64,000 nucleotides of DNA from Streptomyces globisporus (GCA_014649555.1 BMTG01000008.1:310001-374000), one strand, 5' to 3'; counted from the stretch's first letter, positions 1 to 9,854 are shown. A program made the numbers and translations. Notes: generated by a model from the sequence alone, not told the origin.

Positions 1-418
1 CGCCGCCGAGATCGCCGGACGCTCCCGGGGCACCCCCCGTATCGCCAACCGGCTGCTCCGCCGCGTCCGCGACTACGCCCAGGTCAAGGCGGAGGGAACG
101 ATCGACCGGGAGATCGCCGCGGCGGCCCTCAAGGTGTACGAGGTCGACGCCCGCGGGCTCGACCGGCTGGACCGCGCCGTCCTCGGCGCCCTGCTGAAGC
201 TGTTCGGCGGCGGCCCCGTGGGCCTGTCCACCCTGGCGGTCGCCGTGGGGGAGGAGCGCGAGACCGTCGAGGAGGTCGCCGAGCCCTTCCTCGTACGGGA
301 AGGACTGCTGGCCAGGACCCCGCGTGGCCGGGTCGCCACCCCCGCGGCCTGGGCCCACCTGGGACTGGTCCCGCCGCAGCACGGAGCAAAGGGACAACAG
401 GGCCTGTTCGGGGCGTGA
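1..418 (+). CDS. ruvB: RuvB, Holliday junction branch-migration ATPase (3' part only)
   Basis: This is the 3' end of ruvB, cut by the window edge; reading starts at base 2 and 138 residues remain of the usual ~350. RuvB is the AAA+ motor that, with RuvA, drives branch migration of Holliday junctions in recombinational repair. Visible are the sensor-2 segment [18 protein letters not shown], with the arginine that senses ATP, and the C-terminal winged-helix DNA-binding domain with [12 protein letters not shown] and [13 protein letters not shown]. The Walker motifs lie outside the window. It is followed by yajC-secDF, the usual actinobacterial order (ruvCAB then yajC-secDF). The 167 bp gap to yajC carries a plausible promoter, so yajC need not depend on ruv transcription. 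Confidence 0.95.
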   Translation, partial: AAEIAGRSRGTPRIANRLLRRVRDYAQVKAEGTIDREIAAAALKVYEVDARGLDRLDRAVLGALLKLFGGGPVGLSTLAVAVGEERETVEEVAEPFLVREGLLARTPRGRVATPAAWAHLGLVPPQHGAKGQQGLFGA

Positions 419-465
419 TATGTCACGGGTTCGCGCGGACAGGAACCTGGGTGCCATGCTGGGCG

Positions 466-495
466 TTGTTCCATCGATGCGGACTCATCTAGACT
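466..495 (+). promoter_or_regulatory. Candidate promoter of yajC-secD-secF
   Basis: A -35-like TTGTTC (466-471) and a -10 TAGACT (490-495) lie 18 bp apart in the ruvB-yajC gap. TAGACT fits the Streptomyces housekeeping -10 pattern TANNNT. This would give a leader of about 85 nt. It is inferred from sequence only; a TATATA at 536-541 is a weaker alternative. Confidence 0.45.
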
Positions 496-585
496 CCGCC
501 GATGCCGCCCTAACCGGTCGGTGTACCCACCCCCGTATATAGAGGCCGCATTCCAGTCGCGGTCGTGCGAAGGAATTCCCGTCCC

Positions 586-1083
586 GTGGATCTCATCACT
601 CTTCTCCCCTTCATCGTGCTCATCGGGGCCATGTTCCTGATGACCCGCTCCGCCAAGAAGAAGCAGGCGGCGGCCGCGCAGATGCGTAACGACATGCAGC
701 CCGGTACCGGCGTCCGCACGATCGGGGGCATGTACGCGACCGTGAAGGAAGTCCACGACGACACCGTGCTCCTCGAGGTCGCCCCCGGCGTGCACGCCAT
801 CTACGCGAAGAACGCCATCGGCGCCGTCCTGGACGACGCGGAGTACAACCGCATCGTGCACGGCGACGACCCGGAGCTGGACACGGACGGCACCGTCGTT
901 CCCGACGACGCCTCCTCGCTGACCGGTGACGCCGACGCCGAGGTCGCCAAGATCGACCTGGGCAAGGACGCGGCCGACGCCACCGAGACCGAGGACGCCA
1001 CGGCCAAGGACGTCAAGGAGACCGAGGACGTCAAGGACGCCAAGGGCGAGGGCAAGACCGACGGCGACGCCGACTCCAAGTAG
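586..1083 (+). CDS. yajC: YajC, preprotein translocase accessory subunit
   Basis: YajC is a small single-span membrane protein that associates with SecDF at the SecYEG channel. The protein has 165 residues from GTG 586, which is preceded by AAGGA 11 bp upstream; the GTG at 565 in the same frame lacks such a site. The N-terminal hydrophobic helix (about residues 2-20, starting DLITLLPFIVLIG) is followed by KKKQAAAAQMRNDMQPG and the family signature TIGGMYATVKEV. The C-terminal third (from about residue 100) is a long Asp/Glu/Lys/Thr-rich low-complexity tail, longer than in E. coli YajC and common in actinobacteria. It is followed by secD and secF. Confidence 0.93.
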   Translation: MDLITLLPFIVLIGAMFLMTRSAKKKQAAAAQMRNDMQPGTGVRTIGGMYATVKEVHDDTVLLEVAPGVHAIYAKNAIGAVLDDAEYNRIVHGDDPELDTDGTVVPDDASSLTGDADAEVAKIDLGKDAADATETEDATAKDVKETEDVKDAKGEGKTDGDADSK

Positions 1084-1087
1084 TTCT

Positions 1088-1141
1088 CACGATCCCGGGG
1101 ACGTCGCGCGCCCACCGGCGCGGGGCGTCCCCGGGACCGTG
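1088..1141 (+). terminator. Hairpin between yajC and secD
   Basis: An 11 bp perfect stem (1093-1103 with 1126-1136) is extended by a CACG/CGTG outer pairing and a small inner GC stem. No T-run follows, so it may only attenuate transcription or stabilise the mRNA. A TACACT (1170-1175) beyond it could be a -10 for secD. Confidence 0.4.
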
Positions 1142-1233
1142 CGGTCGTCTGCGGGGGCAGGGTCCCCACTACACTTCGTGGCCGCTCGGGCGCGTACCCG
1201 GCGCGGGGCGGTTGGACAGGGAGAAACGAGAAG

Positions 1234-3024
1234 GTGGCAGCACCCAAGAAGGGCCGAGGGCCGGCCGTCGGTCAGGGCAGGCCGGGGCGTGCCCTGGCGC
1301 TGATCCTCATCGCCATGGTCGCGCTCGCCGGCGGGATGTTCCTGTCCGGGCACACCACACCCCGGCTGGGCATCGACCTGGCCGGCGGCACGTCGATCAC
1401 GCTGGAAGCGCAGAACCAGCCCGGCAAGCCGAACGCGATCAACCAGACCAACATGGACACCGCGGTCGGCATCATCGAGCGGCGGGTCAACGGTCTGGGC
1501 GTCTCCGAGGCCGAGGTCCAGACCCAGGGCAACAAGAACATCATCGTCAACATCCCCAAGGGGACGAACTCCAAGCAGGCCCAGGAGCAGGTCGGTACCA
1601 CCGCCCAGCTCTACTTCCGGCCTGTTCTGACGGTGCAGGCGAGCGGCCCCGAGGCGCCCAAGCCCTCCGACTCCGCCAGCCCCTCGGCCTCCGGCACCCC
1701 GAAGCCCGGCGAGTCCGCCCAGGGCGAGGACAAGGCGACGGACGGGGACAAGCCCCAGGGCGAGGAGGCCACCGGTTCGGAGGCCACCCCCTCGGCGAGC
1801 GCCACCACCCAGGGCCGCGCGGTCACCGGCGCCCTGACGAAGGACGACCCGACCCCCGGCGCCTCCGACAAGCCGAAGGCGCCGGAGTCCCCCGAGGCGT
1901 CGCCCTCCGCGGACCCGGCCACGGCCAAGCTCCAGGAGGAGTTCACCAAGCTCGACTGCACCGACCCCAAGCAGCGGACCGACGCGGGCAAGAACGCCAA
2001 GCCCACCGACTCGATCGTCGCCTGCGGCTCGAACGTTCCGGGCAGCTACGAGAAGTACATCCTCGGCCCCGCCGAGGTCTCCGGCGCCGACGTCGACGAC
2101 GCCAAGGGCGCCATCGACCAGCAGTCCGGTGAGTGGATCGTGTCGATGGAGTTCACCTCCGCCGGCGCCAAGAAGTTCCAGACGATCACCGGCCGGCTCG
2201 CGCAGCAGCAGCCGCCGATGAACCAGTTCGCGATCGTCCTCGACGGCGAGGTCGTCTCCGCCCCGTCGGTGCGCCAGGCGCTCAGCAAGAACGCCCAGAT
2301 CTCCGGCAGCTTCGACCAGCAGTCGGCCGAGGACCTCGGCAACATCCTCTCCTACGGCGCCCTGCCGCTGACCTTCAAGGAGGTCAGCGTCACCACGGTG
2401 ACCGCCGCGCTCGGCAGCGAGCAGCTCCAGGCCGGCCTGATCGCCGGTGCGATCGGTCTGGCGCTGGTCATCATCTACCTGGTCGTCTACTACCGGGGTC
2501 TCGCGTTCATCGCCCTGCTCAGCCTGCTGGTCTCCGGCATCCTGACGTACACGATCATGGCCTTGCTCGGCCCGGCCATCGGCTTCGCGCTGAACCTCCC
2601 GGCGGTCTGCGGCGCCATCGTCGCCATCGGCATCACAGCGGACTCCTTCATCGTCTACTTCGAACGCATCAGAGACGAGATCCGCGAAGGACGCACGCTG
2701 CGACCCGCCATCGAGCGCGCCTGGCCGCGTGCCCGCCGCACCATCCTGGTCTCCGACTTCGTGTCGTTCCTGGCCGCCGCAGTGCTCTTCATCGTCACCG
2801 TCGGCAAGGTGCAGGGCTTCGCCTTCACGCTCGGCCTCACCACGCTGCTCGACGTCGTCGTGGTGTTCCTCTTCACCAAGCCCCTGATGACGCTCATGGG
2901 CCGGACGAAGTTCTTCTCCAAGGGCGGCCCGTGGTCCGGGCTGGACCCGAAGCGGCTCGGCGCCCAGCCGCCGCTGCGCCGCTCGCGCCGTGTCAACGCC
3001 CCCACCGAACCGAAGGAGGCGTGA
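1234..3024 (+). CDS. secD: SecD, protein translocase subunit
   Basis: SecD, with SecF, uses the proton gradient to help pull exported proteins through SecYEG. The protein has 596 residues from GTG 1234. It shows an N-terminal transmembrane helix (about residues 19-37), the start of the large extracytoplasmic domain with LGIDLAGGTSITLE, and five C-terminal RND-type membrane helices from about residue 395. LPAVCGAIVAIGITADSFIV holds the family's conserved Gly-Ile-x-x-(D/N) segment. Odd feature: between about residues 135 and 235 there is a Ser/Pro/Ala/Glu-rich low-complexity insert, followed by two cysteines (LDCTDP and VACG) that could pair outside the membrane. Just 1 bp separates its stop from secF. 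Confidence 0.97.
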   Translation: MAAPKKGRGPAVGQGRPGRALALILIAMVALAGGMFLSGHTTPRLGIDLAGGTSITLEAQNQPGKPNAINQTNMDTAVGIIERRVNGLGVSEAEVQTQGNKNIIVNIPKGTNSKQAQEQVGTTAQLYFRPVLTVQASGPEAPKPSDSASPSASGTPKPGESAQGEDKATDGDKPQGEEATGSEATPSASATTQGRAVTGALTKDDPTPGASDKPKAPESPEASPSADPATAKLQEEFTKLDCTDPKQRTDAGKNAKPTDSIVACGSNVPGSYEKYILGPAEVSGADVDDAKGAIDQQSGEWIVSMEFTSAGAKKFQTITGRLAQQQPPMNQFAIVLDGEVVSAPSVRQALSKNAQISGSFDQQSAEDLGNILSYGALPLTFKEVSVTTVTAALGSEQLQAGLIAGAIGLALVIIYLVVYYRGLAFIALLSLLVSGILTYTIMALLGPAIGFALNLPAVCGAIVAIGITADSFIVYFERIRDEIREGRTLRPAIERAWPRARRTILVSDFVSFLAAAVLFIVTVGKVQGFAFTLGLTTLLDVVVVFLFTKPLMTLMGRTKFFSKGGPWSGLDPKRLGAQPPLRRSRRVNAPTEPKEA

Positions 3025-3025
3025 G

Positions 3026-4108
3026 ATGTCGCGACTCGGCAATCTCGGCGCCCGGCTCTACCGCGGTGAGGTCGGCTACGACTTCATCCGCAACCGCAAG
3101 ATCTGGTACGGCGTCTCGATACTGATCACCATCACGGCCATCATCGGCGTGGCGGTCGGCGGCCTCCGCATGGGCATCGAGTTCAAGGGCGGCGCGGTCT
3201 TCACGACCGACACCAAGGCCCAGATCTCCACTGCCCAGGCCACGGACGTGGCGACCGAGGCCTCCGGCCACCTGGCGATCGTCCAGGAGCTCGGCAACGG
3301 CGGTCTGCGCATCCAGATCACCGAGGTCGACACCGCGAAGGCGAACGAGATCAAGGAGACCCTCTCCGACGAGCTCGGCATCCCCGCCGACGACATCAAC
3401 GCGGACCTGGTCGGCCCCAGCTGGGGTGAGCAGATCGCCAACAAGGCGTGGACCGGTCTCGGGGTCTTCATGATCCTGGTGGTGATCTATCTGGCCATCG
3501 CCTTCGAGTGGCGGATGGCCGTCGCCGCCCTCATCGCGCTGATCCACGACATCACCATCACGGTCGGCGTCTACGCCCTGGTCGGCTTCGAGGTCACGCC
3601 GGGCACGGTGATCGGTCTGCTGACCATTCTCGGTTACTCCCTGTACGACACGGTGGTCGTCTTCGACAGCCTCAAGGAGGGCCAGAAGGACATCACCAAG
3701 CAGACCCGCTTCACGTACAGCGAGATCGCCAACCGGTCGATCAACAGCACCCTGGTCCGCTCCATCAACACCACCGTGGTGGCGCTGCTGCCGGTGGCCG
3801 GTCTGCTGTTCATCGGTGGCGGTGTCCTCGGCGCGGGCATGCTGAACGACATCTCGCTGTCGCTGTTCGTCGGTCTCGCCGCCGGTGCCTACTCCTCGAT
3901 CTTCATCGCCACGCCGCTCGTCGCCGACCTCAAGGAACGCGACCCGCAGATGAAGGCGCTGAAGAAGCGGGTCCTTGCCAAGCGGGCCGCCGCGGCCGCC
4001 AAGGGCGAGTCCCCCGACGACGGCCCCGAGGGCCCGCGCGACGACGCGGAGACCGCGGGCACGGCGATCGGCCGCCCCCGGTCGCACCGCACCCCCGGGA
4101 AGCGCTGA
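3026..4108 (+). CDS. secF: SecF, protein translocase subunit
   Basis: SecF is the partner of SecD in the export motor. It has 360 residues from ATG 3026, which has a strong GAAGGAGG 7 bp upstream inside the end of secD. The first membrane helix is at about residues 24-44 and is followed by the FKGGAVF segment. The C-terminal half carries five helices with the conserved [14 protein letters not shown] and [13 protein letters not shown] segments typical of SecF. The C-terminal ~50 residues are basic then Gly/Pro/Asp-rich and likely cytoplasmic. Only 3 bp separate it from apt, so yajC-secD-secF-apt reads like one unit with possible internal promoters. Start choice is secure. Confidence 0.97.
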   Translation: MSRLGNLGARLYRGEVGYDFIRNRKIWYGVSILITITAIIGVAVGGLRMGIEFKGGAVFTTDTKAQISTAQATDVATEASGHLAIVQELGNGGLRIQITEVDTAKANEIKETLSDELGIPADDINADLVGPSWGEQIANKAWTGLGVFMILVVIYLAIAFEWRMAVAALIALIHDITITVGVYALVGFEVTPGTVIGLLTILGYSLYDTVVVFDSLKEGQKDITKQTRFTYSEIANRSINSTLVRSINTTVVALLPVAGLLFIGGGVLGAGMLNDISLSLFVGLAAGAYSSIFIATPLVADLKERDPQMKALKKRVLAKRAAAAAKGESPDDGPEGPRDDAETAGTAIGRPRSHRTPGKR

Positions 4109-4111
4109 GCG

Positions 4112-4663
4112 ATGACGAGCACCACCGAATCCACCAGGGAGCTGCTGCTCAGCCGGATCCGCGATGTCGCGGACTACCCGAAGCCGGGCGTGGTGTTCAA
4201 GGACATCACTCCGCTGCTCGCGGATCCGGTCGCCTTCACGGCGCTCACCGACGCCCTCGCAGAGCTGTGCGTACGGCACGGCGCCACGAAGATCGTCGGC
4301 CTGGAGGCACGCGGCTTCATCCTGGCCGCGCCCGTCGCGGTCCGGGCGGGCATCGGCTTCGTCCCGGTCCGCAAGGCCGGAAAGCTCCCCGGAGCCACGC
4401 TGAGCCAGACCTACGAGCTGGAGTACGGCAGCGCGGAGATCGAGATCCACGCCGAGGACCTCGAAGCCGACGACCGGGTCATGGTCATCGACGACGTCCT
4501 CGCCACCGGTGGCACCGCCGAGGCCTCGCTGGACCTCATCCGGCGGGCCGGCGCCCAGGTCGCGGGCGTCGCGGTCCTCATGGAGCTCGGCTTCCTCGCG
4601 GGCCGTGCCCGCCTGGATCCGGCCCTCGCGGGCATCCCGCTGGAGGCCCTGATCACGGTCTGA
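4112..4663 (+). CDS. apt: Adenine phosphoribosyltransferase
   Basis: Apt salvages adenine: adenine plus PRPP gives AMP and pyrophosphate in the cytoplasm. The 183 residues match the usual size. Visible are the N-terminal [20 protein letters not shown], the [14 protein letters not shown] loop, and the type I phosphoribosyltransferase PRPP motif [16 protein letters not shown] near residues 126-141. The order secF-apt-rel is common in actinobacteria and places purine salvage beside (p)ppGpp metabolism. A strong hairpin lies 39 bp after the stop. Confidence 0.97.
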   Translation: MTSTTESTRELLLSRIRDVADYPKPGVVFKDITPLLADPVAFTALTDALAELCVRHGATKIVGLEARGFILAAPVAVRAGIGFVPVRKAGKLPGATLSQTYELEYGSAEIEIHAEDLEADDRVMVIDDVLATGGTAEASLDLIRRAGAQVAGVAVLMELGFLAGRARLDPALAGIPLEALITV

Positions 4664-4701
4664 ACAGCGGACCCCGGTCCGGCGGCGGACATCGAGCGCG
4701 A

Positions 4702-4744
4702 CGGAGCGGGCACCCGGGAACACCGGGTGCCCGCTCCGCGTTGT
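4702..4744 (+). terminator. Terminator after apt
   Basis: A perfect 16 bp stem (4702-4717 with 4723-4738) has a 5 nt loop and is followed by CGTTGTT. It should end the sec-apt transcript and separate it from relA. Confidence 0.8.
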
Positions 4745-4788
4745 TCCCTCTCCCACCGTCCCCGGGCGAGGTCCCGCCGGGGGATCGA

Positions 4789-4794
4789 TACCAT
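4789..4794 (+). promoter_or_regulatory. Candidate -10 of relA
   Basis: TACCAT fits TANNNT and lies between the apt terminator and the TTG start of relA at 4834, which would give a leader of about 30 nt. No convincing -35 is visible, so this is tentative. Confidence 0.3.
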
Positions 4795-4833
4795 GGGCTC
4801 TCCGGGTACCCCGGATCCGCACGAGGAGCGCTC

Positions 4834-7455
4834 TTGCCAGACGAGGCCCAGTCAGCCGCCGCCCCGCAGCCCGACAAGCCCGTGGCGGCCCCCGCCACGC
4901 CGGAGAAGGCTGCGCCCTCGAACGCGCCGGCGCCCGCGCCCGCCGAGCCGGCCGCCGATCCCGCGCGCCCCCGGGCGGCGAAGCCCGCCACTCCTCCCGA
5001 GAAGCCCGCGGCCCCCGAGGCCCCGCCGAAACCGGCCGGGACGACGGGTCCCGCGCAGCCTCCGGCAAGGAAACCGGCCCCCGCCGCGCCCAAGCCCCCG
5101 CCCCCCGGGCCCCCCGCGAAGTCCGGATCCGCCACCGGATCCGCCTCCCGCTCCGGCGGCTCCTCCAACCGGGTGCGGGCCCGCCTCGCCCGGCTGGGCG
5201 TGCAGCGCTCCAGCCCGTACAACCCGGTCCTGGAACCGCTGCTGCGTACGGTCCGGGGCAACGACCCCAAGATCGAGACGGCCACGCTCCGCCAGATCGA
5301 GAAGGCGTACCAGGTCGCCGAGCGCTGGCACCGGGGCCAGAAGCGCAAGAGCGGCGACCCCTACATCACCCACCCGCTGGCCGTCACCACGATCCTCGCC
5401 GAGCTGGGCATGGACCCGGCGACGCTGATGGCGGGCCTGCTCCACGACACCGTCGAGGACACCGAGTACGGCCTGGACACCCTCAAGCGCGACTTCGGCG
5501 ACCAGGTCGCCCTGCTCGTCGACGGCGTCACCAAGCTGGACAAGGTGAAGTTCGGCGAAGCCGCCCAGGCCGAGACCGTACGCAAGATGGTCGTCGCCAT
5601 GGCCAAGGACCCCCGGGTCCTCGTGATCAAGCTCGCCGACCGCCTGCACAACATGCGCACCATGCGCTACCTCAAGCGGGAGAAGCAGGAGAAGAAAGCC
5701 CGCGAGACGCTGGAGATCTACGCCCCGCTCGCGCACCGGCTGGGCATGAACACCATCAAGTGGGAGCTGGAGGACCTCGCCTTCGCGATCCTCTACCCCA
5801 AGATGTACGACGAGATCGTCCGCCTCGTCGCCGAGCGGGCCCCCAAGCGCGACGAATACCTCGCCATAGTGACCGACGAGGTCCAGTCCGACCTGCGTGC
5901 CGCCCGTATCAAGGCCACCGTCACCGGCCGCCCCAAGCACTACTACAGCGTCTACCAGAAGATGATCGTGCGAGGCCGCGACTTCGCCGAGATCTACGAC
6001 CTGGTGGGGATTCGGGTACTTGTCGACACGGTCCGCGACTGCTACGCGGCGCTCGGCACCGTCCACGCCCGGTGGAACCCGGTCCCGGGGCGGTTCAAGG
6101 ACTACATCGCGATGCCCAAGTTCAACATGTACCAGTCGCTGCACACCACGGTGATCGGTCCCAGCGGCAAGCCCGTCGAGCTCCAGATCCGTACGTTCGA
6201 CATGCACCGCCGCGCCGAGTACGGCATCGCCGCCCACTGGAAGTACAAGCAGGAAGCCGTCGCGGGCGCCTCCAAGGTCCGTACCGACGTCCCCAAGAAC
6301 ACCGGGCGCGGCCAGGACACGGTGAACGACATGGCGTGGCTGCGCCAGCTCCTGGACTGGCAGAAGGAGACCGAGGACCCCGGCGAGTTCCTGGAGTCCC
6401 TGCGCTTCGACCTTTCGCGCAACGAGGTCTTCGTCTTCACGCCGAAGGGCGACGTCATAGCGCTGCCCGCCGGCGCGACCCCCGTCGACTTCGCGTATGC
6501 CGTCCACACCGAGGTCGGCCACCGGACCATAGGAGCACGCGTCAACGGGCGGCTCGTCCCGCTCGAATCGACGCTCGACAACGGCGATCTGGTCGAGGTC
6601 TTCACCTCCAAGGCGGCCGGTGCCGGACCCTCCCGGGACTGGCTCGGCTTCGTCAAGTCACCGCGCGCCCGCAACAAGATCCGCGCCTGGTTCTCCAAGG
6701 AGCGCCGCGACGAGGCCATCGAGCAGGGCAAGGACGCCATCGCGCGCGCCATGCGCAAGCAGAACCTGCCGATCCAGCGCATCCTGACCGGCGACTCCCT
6801 GGTCACCCTCGCCCACGAGATGCGCTACCCCGACATCTCCTCGCTCTACGCGGCGATCGGCGAGGGCCATGTCGCGGCGGCGGGCGTCGTCCAGAAGCTG
6901 GTCCAGGCCCTCGGCGGCCACGACGAGGCCAACGAGGACATCGCCGAGTCCACTCCGCCCTCGCACGGCGGCCGCAGCAAGCGCCGCGCCAACGCCGACC
7001 CGGGCGTTGTCGTCAAGGGCGTCGAGGACGTCTGGGTCAAGCTCGCCCGCTGCTGCACGCCCGTCCCCGGCGACCCGATCATCGGCTTCGTCACCCGGGG
7101 CAGCGGCGTCTCCGTGCACCGCGCGGACTGCGTCAACGTGGAGTCGCTGTCGCAGCAGCCCGAGCGCATCCTCGACGTCGAGTGGGCGCCCACCCAGTCC
7201 TCCGTCTTCCTGGTCGCCATCCAGGTCGAGGCGCTGGACCGCTCCCGGCTGCTCTCCGACGTCACCCGGATCCTCTCCGACCAGCACGTCAACATCCTGT
7301 CGGCGGCCGTCCAGACGTCCCGCGACCGGGTGGCCACCTCGCGCTTCACCTTCGAGATGGGCGACCCCAAGCACCTGGGCCACGTCCTGAAGGCCGTACG
7401 CGGCGTGGAGGGCGTCTACGACGTCTACCGGGTCACGTCCGCCCGCAGGCCGTAA
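4834..7455 (+). CDS. relA: Bifunctional (p)ppGpp synthetase/hydrolase (Rel, RelA/SpoT family)
   Basis: This enzyme makes and degrades the stringent-response alarmones pppGpp and ppGpp. It has 873 residues. The TTG at 4834 is chosen because GAGGAG sits 5-6 bp upstream and the reading frame above it has no better start. After a Pro/Ala/Lys-rich, probably disordered leader of ~110 residues come: the HD hydrolase domain with HDTVEDT (about residue 204) and [10 protein letters not shown]; the synthetase domain with [16 protein letters not shown] (about residue 420, the form found in bifunctional Rel enzymes rather than the EXDD of RelA) and [10 protein letters not shown]; a TGS domain (from about residue 530); the conserved-cysteine region with RCCTPVPGD; and a C-terminal ACT domain (from about 785). 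Both active sites look intact. Streptomyces usage calls it relA. Confidence 0.97.
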   Translation: MPDEAQSAAAPQPDKPVAAPATPEKAAPSNAPAPAPAEPAADPARPRAAKPATPPEKPAAPEAPPKPAGTTGPAQPPARKPAPAAPKPPPPGPPAKSGSATGSASRSGGSSNRVRARLARLGVQRSSPYNPVLEPLLRTVRGNDPKIETATLRQIEKAYQVAERWHRGQKRKSGDPYITHPLAVTTILAELGMDPATLMAGLLHDTVEDTEYGLDTLKRDFGDQVALLVDGVTKLDKVKFGEAAQAETVRKMVVAMAKDPRVLVIKLADRLHNMRTMRYLKREKQEKKARETLEIYAPLAHRLGMNTIKWELEDLAFAILYPKMYDEIVRLVAERAPKRDEYLAIVTDEVQSDLRAARIKATVTGRPKHYYSVYQKMIVRGRDFAEIYDLVGIRVLVDTVRDCYAALGTVHARWNPVPGRFKDYIAMPKFNMYQSLHTTVIGPSGKPVELQIRTFDMHRRAEYGIAAHWKYKQEAVAGASKVRTDVPKNTGRGQDTVNDMAWLRQLLDWQKETEDPGEFLESLRFDLSRNEVFVFTPKGDVIALPAGATPVDFAYAVHTEVGHRTIGARVNGRLVPLESTLDNGDLVEVFTSKAAGAGPSRDWLGFVKSPRARNKIRAWFSKERRDEAIEQGKDAIARAMRKQNLPIQRILTGDSLVTLAHEMRYPDISSLYAAIGEGHVAAAGVVQKLVQALGGHDEANEDIAESTPPSHGGRSKRRANADPGVVVKGVEDVWVKLARCCTPVPGDPIIGFVTRGSGVSVHRADCVNVESLSQQPERILDVEWAPTQSSVFLVAIQVEALDRSRLLSDVTRILSDQHVNILSAAVQTSRDRVATSRFTFEMGDPKHLGHVLKAVRGVEGVYDVYRVTSARRP

Positions 7456-7468
7456 CAGCGACAACGGA

Positions 7469-7501
7469 AGGGCCCCGGTACGCGACGCGTACCGGGGCCC
7501 T
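7469..7501. terminator. Bidirectional terminator between relA and the DUF349 gene
   Basis: A perfect 15 bp stem (7469-7483 with 7487-7501) with a 3 nt loop lies 13 bp after the relA stop and 16 bp after the stop of the convergent DUF349 gene, so it can serve both. Confidence 0.85.
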
Positions 7502-7517
7502 GCCTGTCCGGGCCTGC

Positions 7518-8747
7518 TCAGCCGCCGAACTCCTCCAGGCCCTTCAGCGCCTGGTCCAGCAGCGCCTGGCGGCCCTCCAGCTCCTTGGCCAGCTTGTCCG
7601 CACGGGCGTTGTTGCCCTGGGCGCGCGCGGTGTCGATCTGGCCGCGCAGCTTGTCCACGGCGGCCTGGAGCTGACCGGTCAGACCCGCGGCGCGGGCCCG
7701 CGCCTCCGGGTTCGTCCGGCGCCACTCGGACTCCTCGGACTCCAGGAGCGCGCGCTCCACCGCCTGCATCCGGCCCTCGACCTTCGGGCGGGCGTCACGC
7801 GGTACGTGACCGATGGCCTCCCAGCGCTCGTTGATGGACCGGAACGCGGCGCGGGCCGCCTTCAGGTCCTTCACCGGCACCAGCTTCTCGGCCTCGGCGG
7901 CGAGCTCCTCCTTGAGCTTGAGGTTCTCGCCCTGCTCGGCGTCCCGCTCCGCGAAGACCTCGCTGCGGGCGGCGAAGAAGATGTCCTGGGCACCGCGGAA
8001 ACGGTTCCACAGGTCGTCCTCGGCCTCGCGCTGGGCGCGGCCCGCCGCCTTCCACTCGGTCATCAGGTCGCGGTAGCGCGCCGCCGTGCCGACCCAGTCC
8101 GTGGAGCCGGACAGCGACTCGGCCTCGGTGACCAGCTTCTCCTTGGCCTTGCGGGCCTCCTCGCGCTGGGCGTCCAGCGCGGCGAAGTGGGCCTTGCGCC
8201 GCTTGGAGAACGCCGAGCGGGCGTGCGAGAAGCGGTGCCACAGCTCGTCGTCCGACTTGCGGTCGAGGCGGGGGAGACCCTTCCAGGTGTCCACCAGCGC
8301 CCGCAGCCGCTCGCCGGCCGACCGCCACTGCTCGCTCCGCGCCAGCTCCTCGGCCTCGGCGACCAGCGCCTCCTTGGCCTGCTTGGCCTCGTCGGTCTGC
8401 TTGGCCTTCTGCGCCTTGCGCTCCTCGCGGCGCGCCTCGACCGTCGCGACGAGCGTGTCCAGCCGCTTGCGCAGTGCGTCCAGGTCGCCCACCGCGTGGT
8501 GCTCGTCGACCTGCTGCCGCAGATGGTCGATGGCCGCCGTCGCGTCCTTGGCCGACAGATCGGTGGTCTTCACCCGCCGTTCGAGGAGGCCGATCTCGAC
8601 CACAATGCCGTCGTACTTGCGCTCGAAATAGGCCAGAGCCTCCTCGGGGGAACCGGCCTGCCACGATCCGACGACCTGCTCGCCCTCGGCTGTACGCACG
8701 TACACGGTGCCCGTCTCATCGACGCGGCCCCACGGGTCGCTGCTCAC
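7518..8747 (-). CDS. DUF349 domain-containing coiled-coil protein
   Basis: A 409-residue soluble protein built of tandem helical DUF349 repeats. Starting from GTG at 8747 (minus strand), with GGAGGAGG just upstream, it opens VSSDPWGRVDETGTVYVRT, a short beta-rich domain, then becomes almost entirely charged helix rich in Glu, Lys, Arg and Ala. Repeated units of the type LWHRFSHARSAF, LWNRFRGAQDIFF and INERWEAIGHVPRD are the DUF349 signature. The biochemical role is not established; the helical repeats suggest a scaffold or RNA/protein-binding function. It lies convergent to relA. No membrane segment is visible. Confidence 0.9.
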   Translation of the reverse strand: MSSDPWGRVDETGTVYVRTAEGEQVVGSWQAGSPEEALAYFERKYDGIVVEIGLLERRVKTTDLSAKDATAAIDHLRQQVDEHHAVGDLDALRKRLDTLVATVEARREERKAQKAKQTDEAKQAKEALVAEAEELARSEQWRSAGERLRALVDTWKGLPRLDRKSDDELWHRFSHARSAFSKRRKAHFAALDAQREEARKAKEKLVTEAESLSGSTDWVGTAARYRDLMTEWKAAGRAQREAEDDLWNRFRGAQDIFFAARSEVFAERDAEQGENLKLKEELAAEAEKLVPVKDLKAARAAFRSINERWEAIGHVPRDARPKVEGRMQAVERALLESEESEWRRTNPEARARAAGLTGQLQAAVDKLRGQIDTARAQGNNARADKLAKELEGRQALLDQALKGLEEFGG

Positions 8748-8900
8748 AGCGCCTCCTCCACCTGATGCCTGCGAGGGGGTTCGCCCCCCGGGCATCGTCC
8801 ACAGTTTCCTGGGGCGGGCCTCGCCCGCCCTGCACAACGCCAATCTAGGCGACCGGCCGCCCGGCTGTCCGCACTCAGCGCGGCTGAAATTCTCCGCTCG

Positions 8901-8946
8901 GGCAGGGAGAGGGGCCTCCGCCCGGGCGGAGGCCCCTCTCCCTGCC
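8901..8946 (-). terminator. Terminator after the cyclophilin gene
   Basis: A perfect 21 bp stem (8901-8921 with 8926-8946) with a CCGG loop lies 18 bp past the stop of the minus-strand peptidyl-prolyl isomerase gene. It is one of the longest perfect palindromes in the window. Confidence 0.85.
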
Positions 8947-8964
8947 GGTCGCCGTCCCGCCGGA

Positions 8965-9756
8965 TCAGTCCTTCTCGACCGAGACCTTCTCGATCGTCAC
9001 GGCCTTCTTCGGGGCACCGTCGCCCGCACCGCCCTCGACCCCTGCCTCGCCGACCTTCTGGACGGCCTTCAGCGAGGCGTCGTCCATCGTGCCGAACGGG
9101 GTGTACGTGGGCGGGAGCTTCGTCTCCTTGTAGACCAGGAAGAACTGGCTGCCGCCGGAGTTCGGCTGGCCGGTATTGGCCATCGCCACCGTGCCCGGCG
9201 GGTAGACGACCGTGCCGTCGCCGCCCGCCTTGCCGAGCGCGTCCAGGTTCTCGTCCGGGATGTTGTAGCCCGGACCGCCCGTGCCGTCGCCCTTGGGGTC
9301 GCCGCACTGGAGCACGAAGATGCCCTGGGTGGTCAGCCGGTGGCACTTGGTGTCGTCGAAGTAGCCCTTGTCGGCGAGCGCCTTGAAGGAGTTCACGGTC
9401 TGCGGGGTCTTCGCCGCGTCCATCGAGAACCCGATGTCACCCTGGCTCGTCGTGAGCGACATCGTGTACTTCGCCTTTTTGTCGATCTTCATCGCGGGGA
9501 GCGGGGCCTTGCTCTCGCTCTCCGAAGGCTCCGGAGTGGGGGTCTGGCTCGCCGCCGCCTCGGTCTTCTTGTCCTTGTCGTCGTCCTTGCCCGCCACGAC
9601 GAACGCGCTCACGCCCACGACGGCGACCACGGCCACCGAGGCCGCGACGATCGCGGTGATGCGCCTCGTCCTGCGGCGGGCTTCCTCCCGGCGCTTCTGC
9701 TGGCGCTCGAACTTCTCCCGGGCGAGCTGCCGCCGCCGCTGTTCGCTGCTGGACAC
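8965..9756 (-). CDS. Membrane-anchored cyclophilin-type peptidyl-prolyl cis-trans isomerase
   Basis: A 263-residue protein from GTG 9756 (minus), with AAGGAG 8 bp upstream. A basic cytoplasmic N-terminus (residues 1-32) precedes one hydrophobic helix (about 33-55), then a Lys/Asp/Thr/Pro-rich linker and a C-terminal cyclophilin domain (from about 95). The cyclophilin fold is shown by TTSQGDIGFSMDAAKTPQTV, the CHRLTTQGIFVLQCGDPKGDGTGGPG stretch (read across positions 9280-9360), and SGGSQFFLVYKETKLPPTYT. The type-II topology predicts that the isomerase acts on exported proteins. The catalytic Arg equivalent appears kept in CHRLT. It is divergent from the MBL gene at 9914. Confidence 0.9.
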   Translation of the reverse strand: MSSSEQRRRQLAREKFERQQKRREEARRRTRRITAIVAASVAVVAVVGVSAFVVAGKDDDKDKKTEAAASQTPTPEPSESESKAPLPAMKIDKKAKYTMSLTTSQGDIGFSMDAAKTPQTVNSFKALADKGYFDDTKCHRLTTQGIFVLQCGDPKGDGTGGPGYNIPDENLDALGKAGGDGTVVYPPGTVAMANTGQPNSGGSQFFLVYKETKLPPTYTPFGTMDDASLKAVQKVGEAGVEGGAGDGAPKKAVTIEKVSVEKD

Positions 9757-9848
9757 CGGTTGGGCTCCTTGTTACGTCGTGGATCGTCGGATGGGGGCCT
9801 GAGCTGCCCGTACCGTATATGGGTTACCTGTGTCATGAGGAGCGCCGG

Positions 9849-9854
9849 TAGGCT
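9849..9854 (+). promoter_or_regulatory. Candidate -10 of the MBL-hisS unit
   Basis: TAGGCT, a very common Streptomyces -10 form, lies 60 bp before the GTG of the MBL gene. The divergent gap 9757-9913 also holds an AT-richer GTATATGGGTTACC segment that may serve either direction. No clear -35 is seen. Confidence 0.35.

Noticed and set aside
1087-3042. A long minus-strand frame opposite secD
   Set aside because: Same cause: a composition shadow of a certain gene, with no start site or domain.
3448-4833. Upstream in-frame extension of relA through secF and apt
   Set aside because: It would run across two secure genes and a strong terminator; the TTG at 4834 with GAGGAG gives the expected Rel start.
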